Counted from the stretch's first letter, positions 1 to 9,964 are shown. The stretch is 64,000 nt of DNA from an uncultured Pseudomonas sp. (GCA_943912755.1 CALTWF010000002.1:86146-150145); one strand, 5' to 3'. The notes: generated by a model not told the origin, from the letters alone. Made by a program: numbers and translations.

Positions 1-578
1 GGATTCCGGCGCGGCTGATGCGGGTCGGTTTCGTTGGCGAGCTGGGCTATGAAATCCACGTGCCCGCCCGCCATGGCGGCAAGCTGTGGGATGTGCTGAT
101 GGAAGCCGGGGCCGAGTTCGGCATCCGCCCGTTCGGCGTGGAGAGCCAGCGCCTGCTGCGCCTGGAAAAGGGCCACGTGATCATCAGCCAGGACACCGAT
201 GGCATGACCCACCCGGGCGAGATCGACATGCAGTGGGCGATCGGCCGCAAGAAGCCGTTCTTCGTCGGCAAGCGCTCCATCGAGATCCTCGAACGCCAGC
301 CGCTCAAGCGCAAACTGGTCGGCTTCAGCCTGCCCAAGGGCAGCAGCCAGCCGCTGGAAGGCCACCTGGTGCTCAAGGGGGCGGACATCAGCGGCAACGT
401 CACCTCCTGCGAATACTCGACCACCCTTGGCCAGATCATCGGCCTGGCCTATGCCGGCGCCGACCAGGCCGAGCCGGGCATGCGCATTCCGATCCGCGTC
501 GAAGGTGGCGAGGTGGTGCAGGCCACCGTGGTGAAACTGCCGTTCTTCGATCCCGACAACCAGCGCCAGGAGCTCTGA
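1..578 (+). CDS. Sarcosine oxidase alpha-like subunit, C-terminal GcvT-fold part (partial)
   Basis: The gene enters from the left edge; the first whole codon is at base 3, so the Met at 18 is probably internal. The visible 190 or so residues match the aminomethyltransferase (GcvT) fold at the C-terminus of heterotetrameric sarcosine oxidase alpha subunits and of N-methylglutamate dehydrogenase: a GELGYEIHVPA segment, then EKGHVIISQDTDG and the C-terminal beta-barrel ending in FFDP-x-x-x-RQ. This domain normally moves a one-carbon unit from the oxidised methylamine onto tetrahydrofolate. The next gene, 3 bases on, looks like the small gamma subunit, so this is the end of an operon for oxidising an N-methylated amino acid. 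Which substrate is used cannot be told from this part. Confidence 0.7.
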   Translation, partial: IPARLMRVGFVGELGYEIHVPARHGGKLWDVLMEAGAEFGIRPFGVESQRLLRLEKGHVIISQDTDGMTHPGEIDMQWAIGRKKPFFVGKRSIEILERQPLKRKLVGFSLPKGSSQPLEGHLVLKGADISGNVTSCEYSTTLGQIIGLAYAGADQAEPGMRIPIRVEGGEVVQATVVKLPFFDPDNQRQEL

Positions 579-581
579 GCC

Positions 582-1151
582 ATGACCAGTCTCAATCCTA
601 TCGAGCGCTGCGCGCTCATCGACCTCACCGATCTGCCGCGGGTCGGTTTCCGTGGCGTGGATGCCGCCGACTGGCTGACGGCGCGTGGTTATGCGCTGCC
701 GGAGGCGCCCAACCGGGCCGTGCTGGGTGACGACGGCACGCTGGTGGCGCGGTTGTCGCAGACCGAGTACTTCCTGCTGGGCAGCCTGGCCGATCGGGGG
801 CAGCGGATTGCCGGCGAAGAGGCCGGCTGGGCGTTGGGGGAGCAGCGCAACTACCTGCTGCCGCGCCAGGACAGCCATGCCTGGGTGCAGTTGTCCGGCC
901 GGCATATTGCCGAGGTGATGGCCAAGCTCTGCGGCGTGGACCTGCGCCCGCAGGCCTTCCCCGTCGGCAGCGTGGCGCAGACTTCGGTGGCACGGCTCAA
1001 TGCCATCGTGATCAATGCCGGGAGTGCCGAGTTGCCGCGCTTCCACATCCTGTTCGACCGGGCGTCGCTGGAGTACTTCCAGGCGGCGCTGCTGGATGCC
1101 ATGGGGGAATTTGGCGGGTTGCCGGTGAGTCTGGACGAACTGCTGGGCTGA
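582..1151 (+). CDS. Sarcosine oxidase gamma-like small subunit
   Basis: A 189-residue protein that starts 3 bases after the alpha-like gene; an AGGAG lies 9 bases before its ATG, inside the end of the upstream gene. It has the size and pattern of the gamma subunit of heterotetrameric sarcosine oxidase (SoxG) or the equivalent N-methylglutamate dehydrogenase subunit: an opening segment about a 'guiding' GcvT-like fold (LIDLTDLPRVGFRG), an RLSQTEYFLLG strand, and DSHAWVQLSG in the middle. In the complexes this subunit is structural and sits against the alpha subunit. Weak sequence conservation in the family limits the assignment, and the operon position carries much of the weight. Confidence 0.65.
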   Translation: MTSLNPIERCALIDLTDLPRVGFRGVDAADWLTARGYALPEAPNRAVLGDDGTLVARLSQTEYFLLGSLADRGQRIAGEEAGWALGEQRNYLLPRQDSHAWVQLSGRHIAEVMAKLCGVDLRPQAFPVGSVAQTSVARLNAIVINAGSAELPRFHILFDRASLEYFQAALLDAMGEFGGLPVSLDELLG

Positions 1152-1160
1152 TCCGGCCCT

Positions 1161-1231
1161 ATCGCTGGCAAGCCAGCTCCCACAGGTCCAGCGGTGCACA
1201 CGGCCTCTGTGGGAGCTGGCTTGCCAGCGAT
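1161..1231. repeat. REP pair (inverted, Pseudomonas type)
   Basis: Two 25-base arms (1161-1185 and 1207-1231) are exact inverted copies reading ATCGCTGGCAAGCCAGCTCC plus CACAG, separated by 21 bases. The same unit recurs at 9871-9938, 51.8-52.1 kb and 63651-63720, always between genes. This is a typical extragenic palindromic pair of Pseudomonas; it lies between the sarcosine-oxidase-like operon and the IclR gene and may form a stable 3' mRNA hairpin. Confidence 0.9.
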
Positions 1232-1263
1232 GAGGCCCTAACCAACAACACAGGATCTCCGGC

Positions 1264-2034
1264 ATGACCGCCATCGAACCCCTCGACTACCGCGTCCCCG
1301 CCCTTCAGCGCGGCCTGACCATCCTCGGCATGTTCAACGCGCGCCAGCGCAGCCTGAGCATGCAGGACATGGCCGAGCGCCTGGAGATCAGCACGTCTGC
1401 GGTGTACCGCATCGTCCAGACCCTGGTCGACATGGGCTACCTGCGCAAGGCCGGGCGCAGCGATTTCGAGCTGGGCAGCCGGGTCATCTCCGATGGCTTC
1501 GCCTACCTCGCCAGCCGCGACATCGTCGAAGTGGCCATGCCGCACCTCAACGACCTGCGCGACCGCACCTCGCTGTCCTGCCACCTGAGCATCCGCGAGC
1601 AGACCGACAGCCTCTACGTCTACCGCGCCTTCGCCCCGCAGCGGCTGACGGTGAACATCCCCATCGGCACCCGCCTGCCCTGCCACGGCACGGCACTGGG
1701 GCGGGTGTTGCTGACGGGGTTGAGCGAGGGCGCCTTGAGCCAGCTGTACCAGCATGTGCGGCTGGACGACTATCCGCCGCCGGCGCCACGCACCCTGCCG
1801 GAATTACAGCAGTTGATTGCCGAGGACCGCCAGCGCGGCTGGGTGCTACATCGCTCGGACTACTCCACGGCGATTGCCGCCGGGATTCGCGATCACAGTG
1901 GCGCGATCACGGCGGCGATCAACCTGTCCGGGCCGGATGCGGTGATGGATACGCCGGTGGCGCAGGAGGCCTTTTTACAGGCGTTGCTGGCGGCGAGCCG
2001 GGAGATTTCGGCGGCGTTGGGGTATCGGGATTGA
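1264..2034 (+). CDS. IclR-family transcriptional regulator
   Basis: A 256-residue protein of usual IclR length. Residues of about 10-75 form the winged helix-turn-helix (ALQRGLTILGMF, then MQDMAERLEISTSAVYRIVQ), and the rest is the IclR effector-binding domain with LSCHLSIRE, the LPCHGTALGRVLL segment that lines the ligand pocket, and a closing IRDHSGAITAAINLSGP. It follows the sarcosine-oxidase-like genes on the same strand, separated by a REP pair, so it is a candidate regulator of that operon; this is inferred from position only. The ATG at 1264 has a purine-rich stretch (AGGATCTCCGGC) before it. Confidence 0.9.
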   Translation: MTAIEPLDYRVPALQRGLTILGMFNARQRSLSMQDMAERLEISTSAVYRIVQTLVDMGYLRKAGRSDFELGSRVISDGFAYLASRDIVEVAMPHLNDLRDRTSLSCHLSIREQTDSLYVYRAFAPQRLTVNIPIGTRLPCHGTALGRVLLTGLSEGALSQLYQHVRLDDYPPPAPRTLPELQQLIAEDRQRGWVLHRSDYSTAIAAGIRDHSGAITAAINLSGPDAVMDTPVAQEAFLQALLAASREISAALGYRD

Positions 2035-2250
2035 GGGCGTGATCGGCGCCAGCTTCCGACATTGCCGTAGGCAATTTCCCAAGCACTCTTTCCCCGCTAT
2101 TCAGCCGTTGCGTTGAGGGGGAAGGGTTGCCTAGTCTTGCCGGGTCATTGATTCCCGGTGACCGGTTTTGACAGACCGTGCAAGTTGACTCTCTACCCAC
2201 ACGGAGGCCAGCGGTCACAGGTGGGTGCCCACACTTGCAGGTTGCACATC

Positions 2251-2547
2251 ATGAAGAAAACAGACATCGCCCTCCCCGACCTCACCACCACCTACACCGA
2301 ATTCTGCTTCTGCGACGAAGGTGAAACCGCACTGTTCGCCGTGCGCGACGGGGTGGAAATGAAGCACGCCCTCGAACAGCTCATGTCATTGCTGCGCCTG
2401 GCCCATGAAAACAACTTCCAGGTCAGCGAGATCGCCGAAGGTCGCGTGGCAAAGATGGTACTGGCCACCCAGCACAGCCTGGAGGCTTCCAAGGCGGTGG
2501 TGGCGTCGCTGTTGAAGAGCATCGAGCGGCAGGTGGTTTCGCTGTGA
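2251..2547 (+). CDS. DUF3077-like small protein
   Basis: A 98-residue soluble protein starting at ATG 2251 (MKKTDIALPD). The stretch ETALFAVRDGVEMKHALEQL followed by a helical C-terminus resembles the DUF3077 family, small Pseudomonas proteins of unknown role that usually occur in several copies per genome. No strong ribosome site is seen; the codons upstream (2158-2250) are open in the same frame but lack protein-like composition. No function can be offered. The family call is from pattern memory and moderate. Confidence 0.6.
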   Translation: MKKTDIALPDLTTTYTEFCFCDEGETALFAVRDGVEMKHALEQLMSLLRLAHENNFQVSEIAEGRVAKMVLATQHSLEASKAVVASLLKSIERQVVSL

Positions 2548-2566
2548 GCCACAGGGCCTCATCGCT

Positions 2567-2587
2567 GCATGGGTATCTACACATCTT
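2567..2587 (+). repeat. Copy of a 21-base dispersed repeat
   Basis: Reads GCATGGGTATCTACACATCT plus one T. The same word occurs at 51844-51864 and, inverted with one change, at 51905-51925; a diverged copy starts near 51777. All copies are intergenic and abut REP-like sequence. Confidence 0.7.
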
Positions 2588-2662
2588 TTGGGACGTGAGC
2601 GCCCGTCAGGAAATCGCATCAAGGCTGCCAGGCGCTTGCCTTGAGCCTTGCAGCGATCTTGA

Positions 2663-2912
2663 GATCGAGCGCCGCCCGCGCGGCGCATCGCGGATGAATC
2701 CGCTCCCACATTTGTTGCAACGTACCTATGCCTGCGAGGCCATGGTTGACCGCCTTGTTTGTACGACGCGATATCGCGCCGAACCCAACGGACTTCTACG
2801 ATAGATCGCCAGGCACCTACGGCTGGCAACGGAGATCTCCCAGGCCATGGCACGTTGCAACAAATGTAGGAGCGGATTCATCCGCGATGCGCCGCGCGGG
2901 CGGCGCTCGATC
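2663..2912. repeat. 61-base inverted repeat (REP-type, second family)
   Basis: Arms at 2663-2723 and 2852-2912 are inverted copies with a single mismatch, enclosing 128 bases. Each arm contains a GC-rich palindrome (GCGCCGCCCGCGCGGCGC) next to GGATGAATCCGCTCC. The 2548-2983 interval holds no credible gene; this repeat and its surroundings explain most of it. It separates two convergent genes. Confidence 0.85.
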
Positions 2913-2983
2913 TGGAGGGCACTGAAAATCTGTCGACATGTGCCTGGCAGCCTTGACCCAATCTCCCGACAGTCACCCTGCAA

Positions 2984-3613
2984 TCAACGACCCATTTCCA
3001 GCCTGTTCCTAAAGTCCCTGACAATCACGGCCAGCGCATCTGGCGCACCCAGCAAGTCATACCTCGGTTGCCGGTTCGCCAACTCTCCTGGATTGGAGAA
3101 GTCCATCTCTTGCCCGAGAAAACCCAGCAGCATATTGACCATGACCTCATCGCCCGGATCGATACCGACGTCTGCCACCAACTGCTCTGCTTCAGGCATG
3201 ACACCGTTCTCGACGAACTGGAACGCCGGATAGTACTTGCGCGTGCCTTCGGTGTAGGCCAGCACCTGCCCCCGCCGAACTTTCTTGTTCAACGCCTGAC
3301 GACTGATAGCCAGCATTTCGCAGGCAGTCTTCGAATCCACCAGTTCATAAGTCTGCTTGATTCGCTCCAATGCCAATGCCTTTCCCCGGGCGAAGGCAAT
3401 CTGGTTACGAACCCGTGGGCTGAGTTTTTCATCCTCAGGCAGGGCGACACTGGAACGTAGCGCATCGAAGCTTCGCTCCTGGTTCTTCGCCAACGCCAGC
3501 AGCTCTGGTTGGGAGAGTTTTTCCAGGAAATGTTCAAAACCATCCCGCAGCAGCGACTTCGTAGCCTCGCGGGTACGGGGTGAAGATCGAGTAGGATCAA
3601 TAACGGATTTCAT
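2984..3613 (-). CDS. Orphan HTH DNA-binding protein, possibly antitoxin-like
   Basis: A 209-residue protein starting at ATG 3613 with a GAGGAG ribosome site just before it. The N-terminal third is helical and charged; residues of about 95-125 (SKTACEMLAISRQALNKKVR) form a clear helix-turn-helix resembling excisionase or Xre-type readers, followed by a short wing and a C-terminal domain with PGDEVMVNMLLGFLG and a closing RYDLLGAPDALAVIVRDF. The C-terminal pattern loosely recalls Xre/MbcA-type antitoxins, but no toxin partner is adjacent on either side. It is transcribed away from the permease gene; I do not recognise a specific function. Confidence 0.6.
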   Translation of the reverse strand: MKSVIDPTRSSPRTREATKSLLRDGFEHFLEKLSQPELLALAKNQERSFDALRSSVALPEDEKLSPRVRNQIAFARGKALALERIKQTYELVDSKTACEMLAISRQALNKKVRRGQVLAYTEGTRKYYPAFQFVENGVMPEAEQLVADVGIDPGDEVMVNMLLGFLGQEMDFSNPGELANRQPRYDLLGAPDALAVIVRDFRNRLEMGR

Positions 3614-3871
3614 GGCACTCCTCGTTCACTGACCTGGGCATTGCCAGCCCCTGTAAGGCTAGGCTTTACACTCATAACCATCAACCGGTCAACCTGACTA
3701 CCCGTCAACTCAATTCAGCATTGTGGCAATCACCCTTTGCACCGCTGCAATGTTCTTTCCCCCACCACCCCGCTAGCCTAGGCCGCAAACACGGACCCAC
3801 CGGCAGGTATCGCCACCTCACCCATTCGCGATTCACGCGTGCAGCCCTATAAAAAATACAAAGGGACATCC

Positions 3872-5224
<1,353 letters not shown>

Positions 5225-5342
5225 CACCTGTTCAACCCCCTCGGCCTCTTCCGAGCTTTACTTTTCGTTCATACCTTCTGGCGGATCATCTGGTCCGCCC
5301 TTCCATAGCCTTGATGGAAAGTGAAGAAAAAGTAGGCACAAT

Positions 5343-5388
5343 CGCCAGAACTGAAGATTTTCTTCGCCCAGTGAAGAAAATCCTGGCG
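5343..5388. other. Nested perfect palindrome upstream of the Fic remnant
   Basis: GATTTTCTTC (5356-5365) and GAAGAAAATC (5373-5382) are perfect inverted copies 7 bases apart; outside them CGCCAG (5343-5348) pairs with CTGGCG (5383-5388). It sits 28 bases before the start of the Fic-like ORF, in a transcribed or promoter region. It could be an operator or an RNA hairpin; there is no U-run for a terminator. Confidence 0.6.
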
Positions 5389-5415
5389 GGAAAGAACAAA
5401 TGAGAGGAAAAGCTC

Positions 5416-5901
5416 ATGCGATATGCGGGGTACGCAGTGCTGCAGGATCGACCGGGTATCACGGCGTTGCCGGTAAGACGCCCGGCCATTGTGCAGCCAG
5501 TTACCCGAATCAAGGAGATCGGGCTTACCCTGGCGGTGCCATCGAAAATGGCGCCAGATCCGGACGACCTGCTTGGAAACATTCTCTTCGCTCTGAAACA
5601 TGAAGGAGTGAATCTCTCACTTCTCGCTCAAGTGCTGCTCCAGGTACCTGCTGCCGACCTCGAAGCTGTTCTGGCTATGACCGACGAGCGATTTGACGTA
5701 CGCGGTAGCGAGCTTTCGAGATTAGTGATGATGTGTCTGTCGAATGACGGCGTCATTTCGAAGAACCGTCGCAAGCAGTTTCAGTACGTCGCTAGCGAAG
5801 AAGTCTTCAACTACATCGAGCAGACGGCTCGACAGGTGCTGGAAACTCGAAACACCGGTGTCTCGGACGGTTCTGCCGAAGAACCGCCGTTGAGTGATTG
5901 A
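5416..5901 (+). pseudogene. Fic-family protein remnant lacking the catalytic core
   Basis: An open frame of 161 residues from ATG 5416, with AGGA 8-10 bases upstream. Residues 1-80 resemble the N-terminal domain of a family of roughly 450-500-residue Fic proteins (MRYAGYAVLQ, RIKEIG, then NILFALKHEGVNLSLLAQVL). Residues of about 85-145 resemble the C-terminal winged-helix part of the same family (RGSELSRLVMMCLSNDG, SKNRRKQF). The Fic core between them, with its HPFxxGNGR motif for AMP transfer, is missing. The simplest reading is an in-frame internal deletion joining the ends near residue 80-90. It may still fold and bind DNA or act as a decoy, but cannot AMPylate. The assignment rests on remembered family patterns. 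Confidence 0.5.
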
Positions 5902-5917
5902 GCCCATCGAATAGAGA

Positions 5918-8437
5918 TCAGGTCCCGCGCGGCTTGGCCCGCGCGGTGGCCTCCGCTACCAGCGGATCGTCCGGCCAGTAGTGCTTGGGATAACGCCCCT
6001 TCAGATCCTTCTTCACTTCCGCATAAGTGCTGCGCCAGAAGTTGGCCAGGTCCTGGGTCACCTGCACCGGCCGGCGCGCTGGCGAGAGCAGGTGCAGCAG
6101 GACCTTCTGCCGGCCCTGGGCGATGCGCGGGGTGTCGGCCAGGCCGAACAGCTCCTGCATGCGCACCGCCAGCACCGGCGGGTGTTCGCTGTAGTCGACA
6201 CGGATATTCGAGCCTGAAGGTACGCCGATATGCACCGGCGCCCATTCGTCGAGGCGCTGCGGCAGCGGCCAGGGCAGCAGGTTGCGCAGGATCGAGGAGA
6301 GGTCGAGGTTGGCGAAGTGGCTGAGGCGGGTGACCTTGCCCAGGTAGGGTTGCAGCCAGTCCGCCAGGGTTGCCAGCAGGGCCTCGTCGCCGAGGTCCGG
6401 CCATTCGCTGGCGCCGCCCTGGGCCAGGTCGAGTTGCCGCAGCAGGGCAACCCGCGCCTGCCATTGGCGCAGCTCCGGGGTCCACGGCAGCAGGGCCAGG
6501 CCCTTGCGCCGCACCAGGTCGAGCAAGGCGCGGGCACGGGCGTCGTCGTCCAGGCCGGTCAGCGGCTCGCGGGACAGGATCAGCTCGCCGACCTTGCGCT
6601 GGCGCTCGGCACGCAGGACGTTTTCCTTTTCATCCCACTCCAGCTGCTCGACCAGGCTGACCTGCTCGGCCAGCACCTCGTCGAACAACGCCGGGTCGAG
6701 TTCGGCGGCGAGGTAGATACGCTCTTCGCGCTGACCCTGGCGGCTGCCGAGGTCGGCCACCACCAGCCAGGGCTCCTTCATCAGTGCATCGACTTCCCCG
6801 AACTGCGCGGCGCGACCATTGGCCAGGCGATATTCGGCGCCGCCGGCACGGCGCTGCTGGGCGACGCGGTCCGGGTAGGCCAGCGCCAGCAAGGCGCCGA
6901 GCCAGCGCGGATGCTCCGGCTCGGCCACCGCTGCGCCAGGTTTGTCTCGCAGGTAACTGCGGTACTGCCGCGACAATTGCCGGGCGCGCTGTACACCGCC
7001 CTGGCTGCCGCGATTGGCTCGGGTCTCGCCACTGAGCAGGCTGAGGCGGCTGTGCAGGTCGGCACCGGCGCCGCGCAGGATGTCGCGCTCGCCGAGCAGG
7101 GCGGCGACATCGCAGGCGGTGGCGGTGAGGCCAAGGTCCTGGCCACGCAGCAGCAGGTGGGCGATACGCGGATGGGCCGGCAGTTCGGCCATGGCCTGGC
7201 CGTGGGCGGTCAGGCGTTCGTCGCGCAATGCGCCAAGCCGGCCCAGCAAGTCCTGCGCCTGGCTGTAGGCCGCCGCCGGCGGTACGTCGAGCCAGCTCAG
7301 TTGCTGCGGGGTCACGCCCCAGCGATTCAGTTGCAGGGCCAGGCCGGCCAGGTCGGCCTGGATGATTTCCGCCGTGCCGTAGGCCGCGAGCTGTTCATGC
7401 TGGGCCTCGGACCACAGCCGGTAGCACACCCCCGGCTCCAGGCGCCCGGCCCGGCCGGCGCGCTGGGTGGCACTGGCGCGGGAGATGCGCTGGGTGTCGA
7501 GGCGGGTCATGCCGCTGCCGGGATCGAAACGCGGCACCCGCGCCAGCCCGGCATCGATCACCACGCGCACGCCGTCGATGGTCAGGCTGGTCTCGGCGAT
7601 ATTGGTCGCCAGCACCACCTTGCGCGTGCCTGCCGGCGCCGGCTCGATGGCGGCACGCTGGGCGGACAGGTCCAGTTCGCCATGCAGCGGGCAGAGCAGG
7701 ATGTCACTGCGCTCGCCGAGTGCATCCTGCAACGACTGGTGGACCCGGCGGATCTCCGCCTGGCCGGGGAGGAACACCAGCAGGCTGCCGCTCTCTTCAT
7801 CGAGCGCCTGCAAGACGGTGTCGGTGACCCGCGGCTCGATGTACTCGCCCGCCTGGAACGGCCGGCCCCAGCGCATCTGCACCGGGAACATGCGGCCCTG
7901 GCTGCTGATCACCGGGGCGTCGTCGAGCAGCGCGGACAGTCGCTCGCCTTCGAGGGTGGCGGACATCAACAGGATTTTCAGCGGCGGCTCGTCGCGCAGC
8001 AGTTCGCGGCCATTGAGGCTGAGGGCCAGGGCCAGGTCGGCGTCGAGGCTGCGCTCGTGGAATTCGTCGAAGATCAGCAGGCCGACGCCATCCAGCGCCG
8101 GGTCGTCCTGCAGGCGCCGGGTGAGGATGCCTTCGGTGACCACTTCGATGCGCGTGCGCGGGCCGACCTTGCTGTCCAGGCGGATGCGATAGCCCACGGT
8201 TTCCCCGACCTTCTCCCCCAGCTCGCTGGCCAGCCGCTCGGCGGCGGCACGGGCGGCCAGGCGGCGCGGTTCGAGCATGAGGATGGTCTGCCCGGCCAGC
8301 CAGGGTTCGTTGAGCAAGGCCAGCGGAACGCGAGTGGTCTTGCCGGCGCCAGGCGGTGCTTCGAGCACGGCTTCATCGCGCCCGGCCAGAGCTTCGCGCA
8401 ATGCTGGCAGAACGGCATCAATCGGTAAGGAAATCAT
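5918..8437 (-). CDS. hrpB: ATP-dependent helicase HrpB
   Basis: An 839-residue DEAH-box helicase; I start it at ATG 8437 (GAGGG six bases before), not the TTG at 8449. Motif I is APPGAGKTTRVPLALL, motif II is DEFH, motif III SAT, and the helicase C domain carries QRAGRAGRLEPGVCYRLWSE. The C-terminal HrpB-specific region ends with KKDLKGRYPKHYWPDDP, diagnostic for this family. HrpB is a superfamily 2 RNA helicase of uncertain cellular role in bacteria. It stands alone on the minus strand, convergent with the Fic remnant and divergent from the lipoprotein gene. Confidence 0.95.
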   Translation of the reverse strand: MISLPIDAVLPALREALAGRDEAVLEAPPGAGKTTRVPLALLNEPWLAGQTILMLEPRRLAARAAAERLASELGEKVGETVGYRIRLDSKVGPRTRIEVVTEGILTRRLQDDPALDGVGLLIFDEFHERSLDADLALALSLNGRELLRDEPPLKILLMSATLEGERLSALLDDAPVISSQGRMFPVQMRWGRPFQAGEYIEPRVTDTVLQALDEESGSLLVFLPGQAEIRRVHQSLQDALGERSDILLCPLHGELDLSAQRAAIEPAPAGTRKVVLATNIAETSLTIDGVRVVIDAGLARVPRFDPGSGMTRLDTQRISRASATQRAGRAGRLEPGVCYRLWSEAQHEQLAAYGTAEIIQADLAGLALQLNRWGVTPQQLSWLDVPPAAAYSQAQDLLGRLGALRDERLTAHGQAMAELPAHPRIAHLLLRGQDLGLTATACDVAALLGERDILRGAGADLHSRLSLLSGETRANRGSQGGVQRARQLSRQYRSYLRDKPGAAVAEPEHPRWLGALLALAYPDRVAQQRRAGGAEYRLANGRAAQFGEVDALMKEPWLVVADLGSRQGQREERIYLAAELDPALFDEVLAEQVSLVEQLEWDEKENVLRAERQRKVGELILSREPLTGLDDDARARALLDLVRRKGLALLPWTPELRQWQARVALLRQLDLAQGGASEWPDLGDEALLATLADWLQPYLGKVTRLSHFANLDLSSILRNLLPWPLPQRLDEWAPVHIGVPSGSNIRVDYSEHPPVLAVRMQELFGLADTPRIAQGRQKVLLHLLSPARRPVQVTQDLANFWRSTYAEVKKDLKGRYPKHYWPDDPLVAEATARAKPRGT

Positions 8438-8557
8438 GGTAGCCCTCAAACAGTGAGGGCGAGTATAACGGCGAACCCGGCCTGCCTTATCATGGTCTTA
8501 TCCACTGAAGCCGGCCTTTTGCCGGTATCGTTGCGGCTATCCTTGCGGAGACTTTCA

Positions 8558-8977
8558 ATGCGTATTCCTTCCCGTGTCACTGGCGGCATCCTGGTGGCGA
8601 CCCTGCTGACCCAGCTCACGGCCTGCGGCACCCTGTTCTACCCGGACCGCCGTGGCCAGATCGAAGGCAAGATCGACCCGGTGATCGTTGCCCTCGACGC
8701 CGTCGGCATCCTCTTCTACGTGATCCCCGGGCTGATCGCCTTCGGCATCGACTTCGCCTCCGGCGCCATCTACCTGCCGGGCGGCAGCACCGCGCAAGTG
8801 GCGCCGGAAAAACTCCAGCAGGCCATTGGCGCCGATGGCAAGGTCGACAACACTCGCCTGCAGGCCATCCTCGAAAGCGAACTGGGCCAGCGCCTGCCGC
8901 TCAACGACCCGCGCCTGATCCAGCACAAGGGCAGCAGCGAGCAACTGGCCATGTACGGCCTGGTTCCTGCCGCCTGA
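8558..8977 (+). CDS. Small lipoprotein with membrane-loop segment
   Basis: I start this at ATG 8558 (MRIPSRVTGG), where GCGGAG precedes by 7 bases, giving 139 residues. A signal peptide ends in a lipobox (LTAC), followed by GTLFYPDRRGQ, a hydrophobic stretch at about 48-68 (VIVALDAVGILFYVIPGLI) and a soluble C-terminus. Such proteins are conserved next to hrpB in Pseudomonas. It was probably once grouped with YceK-like lipoproteins. The function is unknown; it ends one base before the cation efflux gene and likely shares its transcript. Confidence 0.8.
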   Translation: MRIPSRVTGGILVATLLTQLTACGTLFYPDRRGQIEGKIDPVIVALDAVGILFYVIPGLIAFGIDFASGAIYLPGGSTAQVAPEKLQQAIGADGKVDNTRLQAILESELGQRLPLNDPRLIQHKGSSEQLAMYGLVPAA

Positions 8978-8978
8978 T

Positions 8979-9851
8979 ATGAGCACCACCTCCGCCGAAC
9001 ACGCCCGCCTCCTGCGCCTGGCCACCCGCGCCTCGCTGGCGGTGGCCTGCGTGCTGATCGTCAGCAAGGCGATCGCCTGGTGGCTGAGCGGCTCGGTCAG
9101 CCTGCTGGCCGGGCTGACCGATTCGCTGCTGGATGGCGCGGCGTCGCTGCTCAATCTGCTGGCGGTGCGCTATGCGCTACGGCCAGCGGATGAGGACCAT
9201 CGCTACGGGCACGGCAAGGCCGAATCGCTGGCGGGAATGGCGCAGGCGCTGTTCATCGGGGTCAGCGCGGTGCTGATCGCCAGCCAGGCGGTGGAGCGAC
9301 TGCGCGACCCGCAGCCGCTCGGCGATACCGGGCTGGGCATCGCGGTGATGGTCCTGTCGCTGGGGCTGACCGTGGCGCTGCTGATGCTTCAGGCCCGGGT
9401 GATCCGCATCACCGGTTCGACGGCGGTGCGCGCCGATTCGCTGCACTACCGCTCCGACCTGCTGCTCAATGGCAGCATCCTGGTCGCGCTGCTGCTGGCG
9501 GCCTTTGGCTGGCCGCAGCTGGATGCGTTCTTCGGGCTGGGGATTGCGCTGTATATCTTCTGGAGTGCGCTGACGATTGCCCGGGAGAGCTTCTCGACCT
9601 TGATGGACGAGGAACTGCCGCCGGAGGTCAGCGAGCGGATGGTGGAGCTGGTCTGTGCGGTACCGGGGGTGGTCGGGGCGCATGACCTGAGGACCCGGGT
9701 TTCGGGAGACCGCTGGTTCGTCCAGGTGCATCTGGAATTGCCCGGGGAGCTGCCGCTGACCAGGGCCCATACACTGTGCGTGGAGGCTTCGGCGGCGATC
9801 AGCCGGGAGTATCCGCGGGCTGAAGTGCTGGTGCATGCGGACCCGGTTTGA
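8979..9851 (+). CDS. Cation diffusion facilitator (FieF-like)
   Basis: A 290-residue CDF-family metal exporter. Six hydrophobic segments occupy residues of about 15-205. TM2 contains the metal-binding acidic pair (LTDSLLDGAAS), followed by the EDHRYGHGKAES signature; TM5 carries HYRSDLLLNGS, matching the second pair of the FieF D-x3-D or H-x3-D site. The C-terminal cytoplasmic domain (VVGAHDLRTRVSG, FVQVHLEL) dimerises and senses metal. It should export Zn, Fe or Cd in exchange for protons. It is translated in close succession to the lipoprotein upstream. Confidence 0.93.
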   Translation: MSTTSAEHARLLRLATRASLAVACVLIVSKAIAWWLSGSVSLLAGLTDSLLDGAASLLNLLAVRYALRPADEDHRYGHGKAESLAGMAQALFIGVSAVLIASQAVERLRDPQPLGDTGLGIAVMVLSLGLTVALLMLQARVIRITGSTAVRADSLHYRSDLLLNGSILVALLLAAFGWPQLDAFFGLGIALYIFWSALTIARESFSTLMDEELPPEVSERMVELVCAVPGVVGAHDLRTRVSGDRWFVQVHLELPGELPLTRAHTLCVEASAAISREYPRAEVLVHADPV

Positions 9852-9870
9852 GGGTGATCTTCAGGGCCCT

Positions 9871-9938
9871 ATCGCTGGCAAGCCAGCTCCCACAGGTTCG
9901 GCGTGCGCTGTACCTGTGGGAGCTGGCTTGCCAGCGAT
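9871..9938. repeat. REP pair (inverted)
   Basis: Arms at 9871-9896 and 9913-9938 are inverted copies of the same unit as the pair at 1161-1231. It lies between the convergent cation efflux gene and the DUF6515-like gene. Confidence 0.9.
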
Positions 9939-9964
9939 GAGGCCCTGAAGGCCACAGCAAATCC

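Noticed and set aside
5314..5403. A 29-codon frame before the Fic remnant as a possible antitoxin
   Set aside because: No ribosome site, and most of it is the palindrome; no antitoxin signature.
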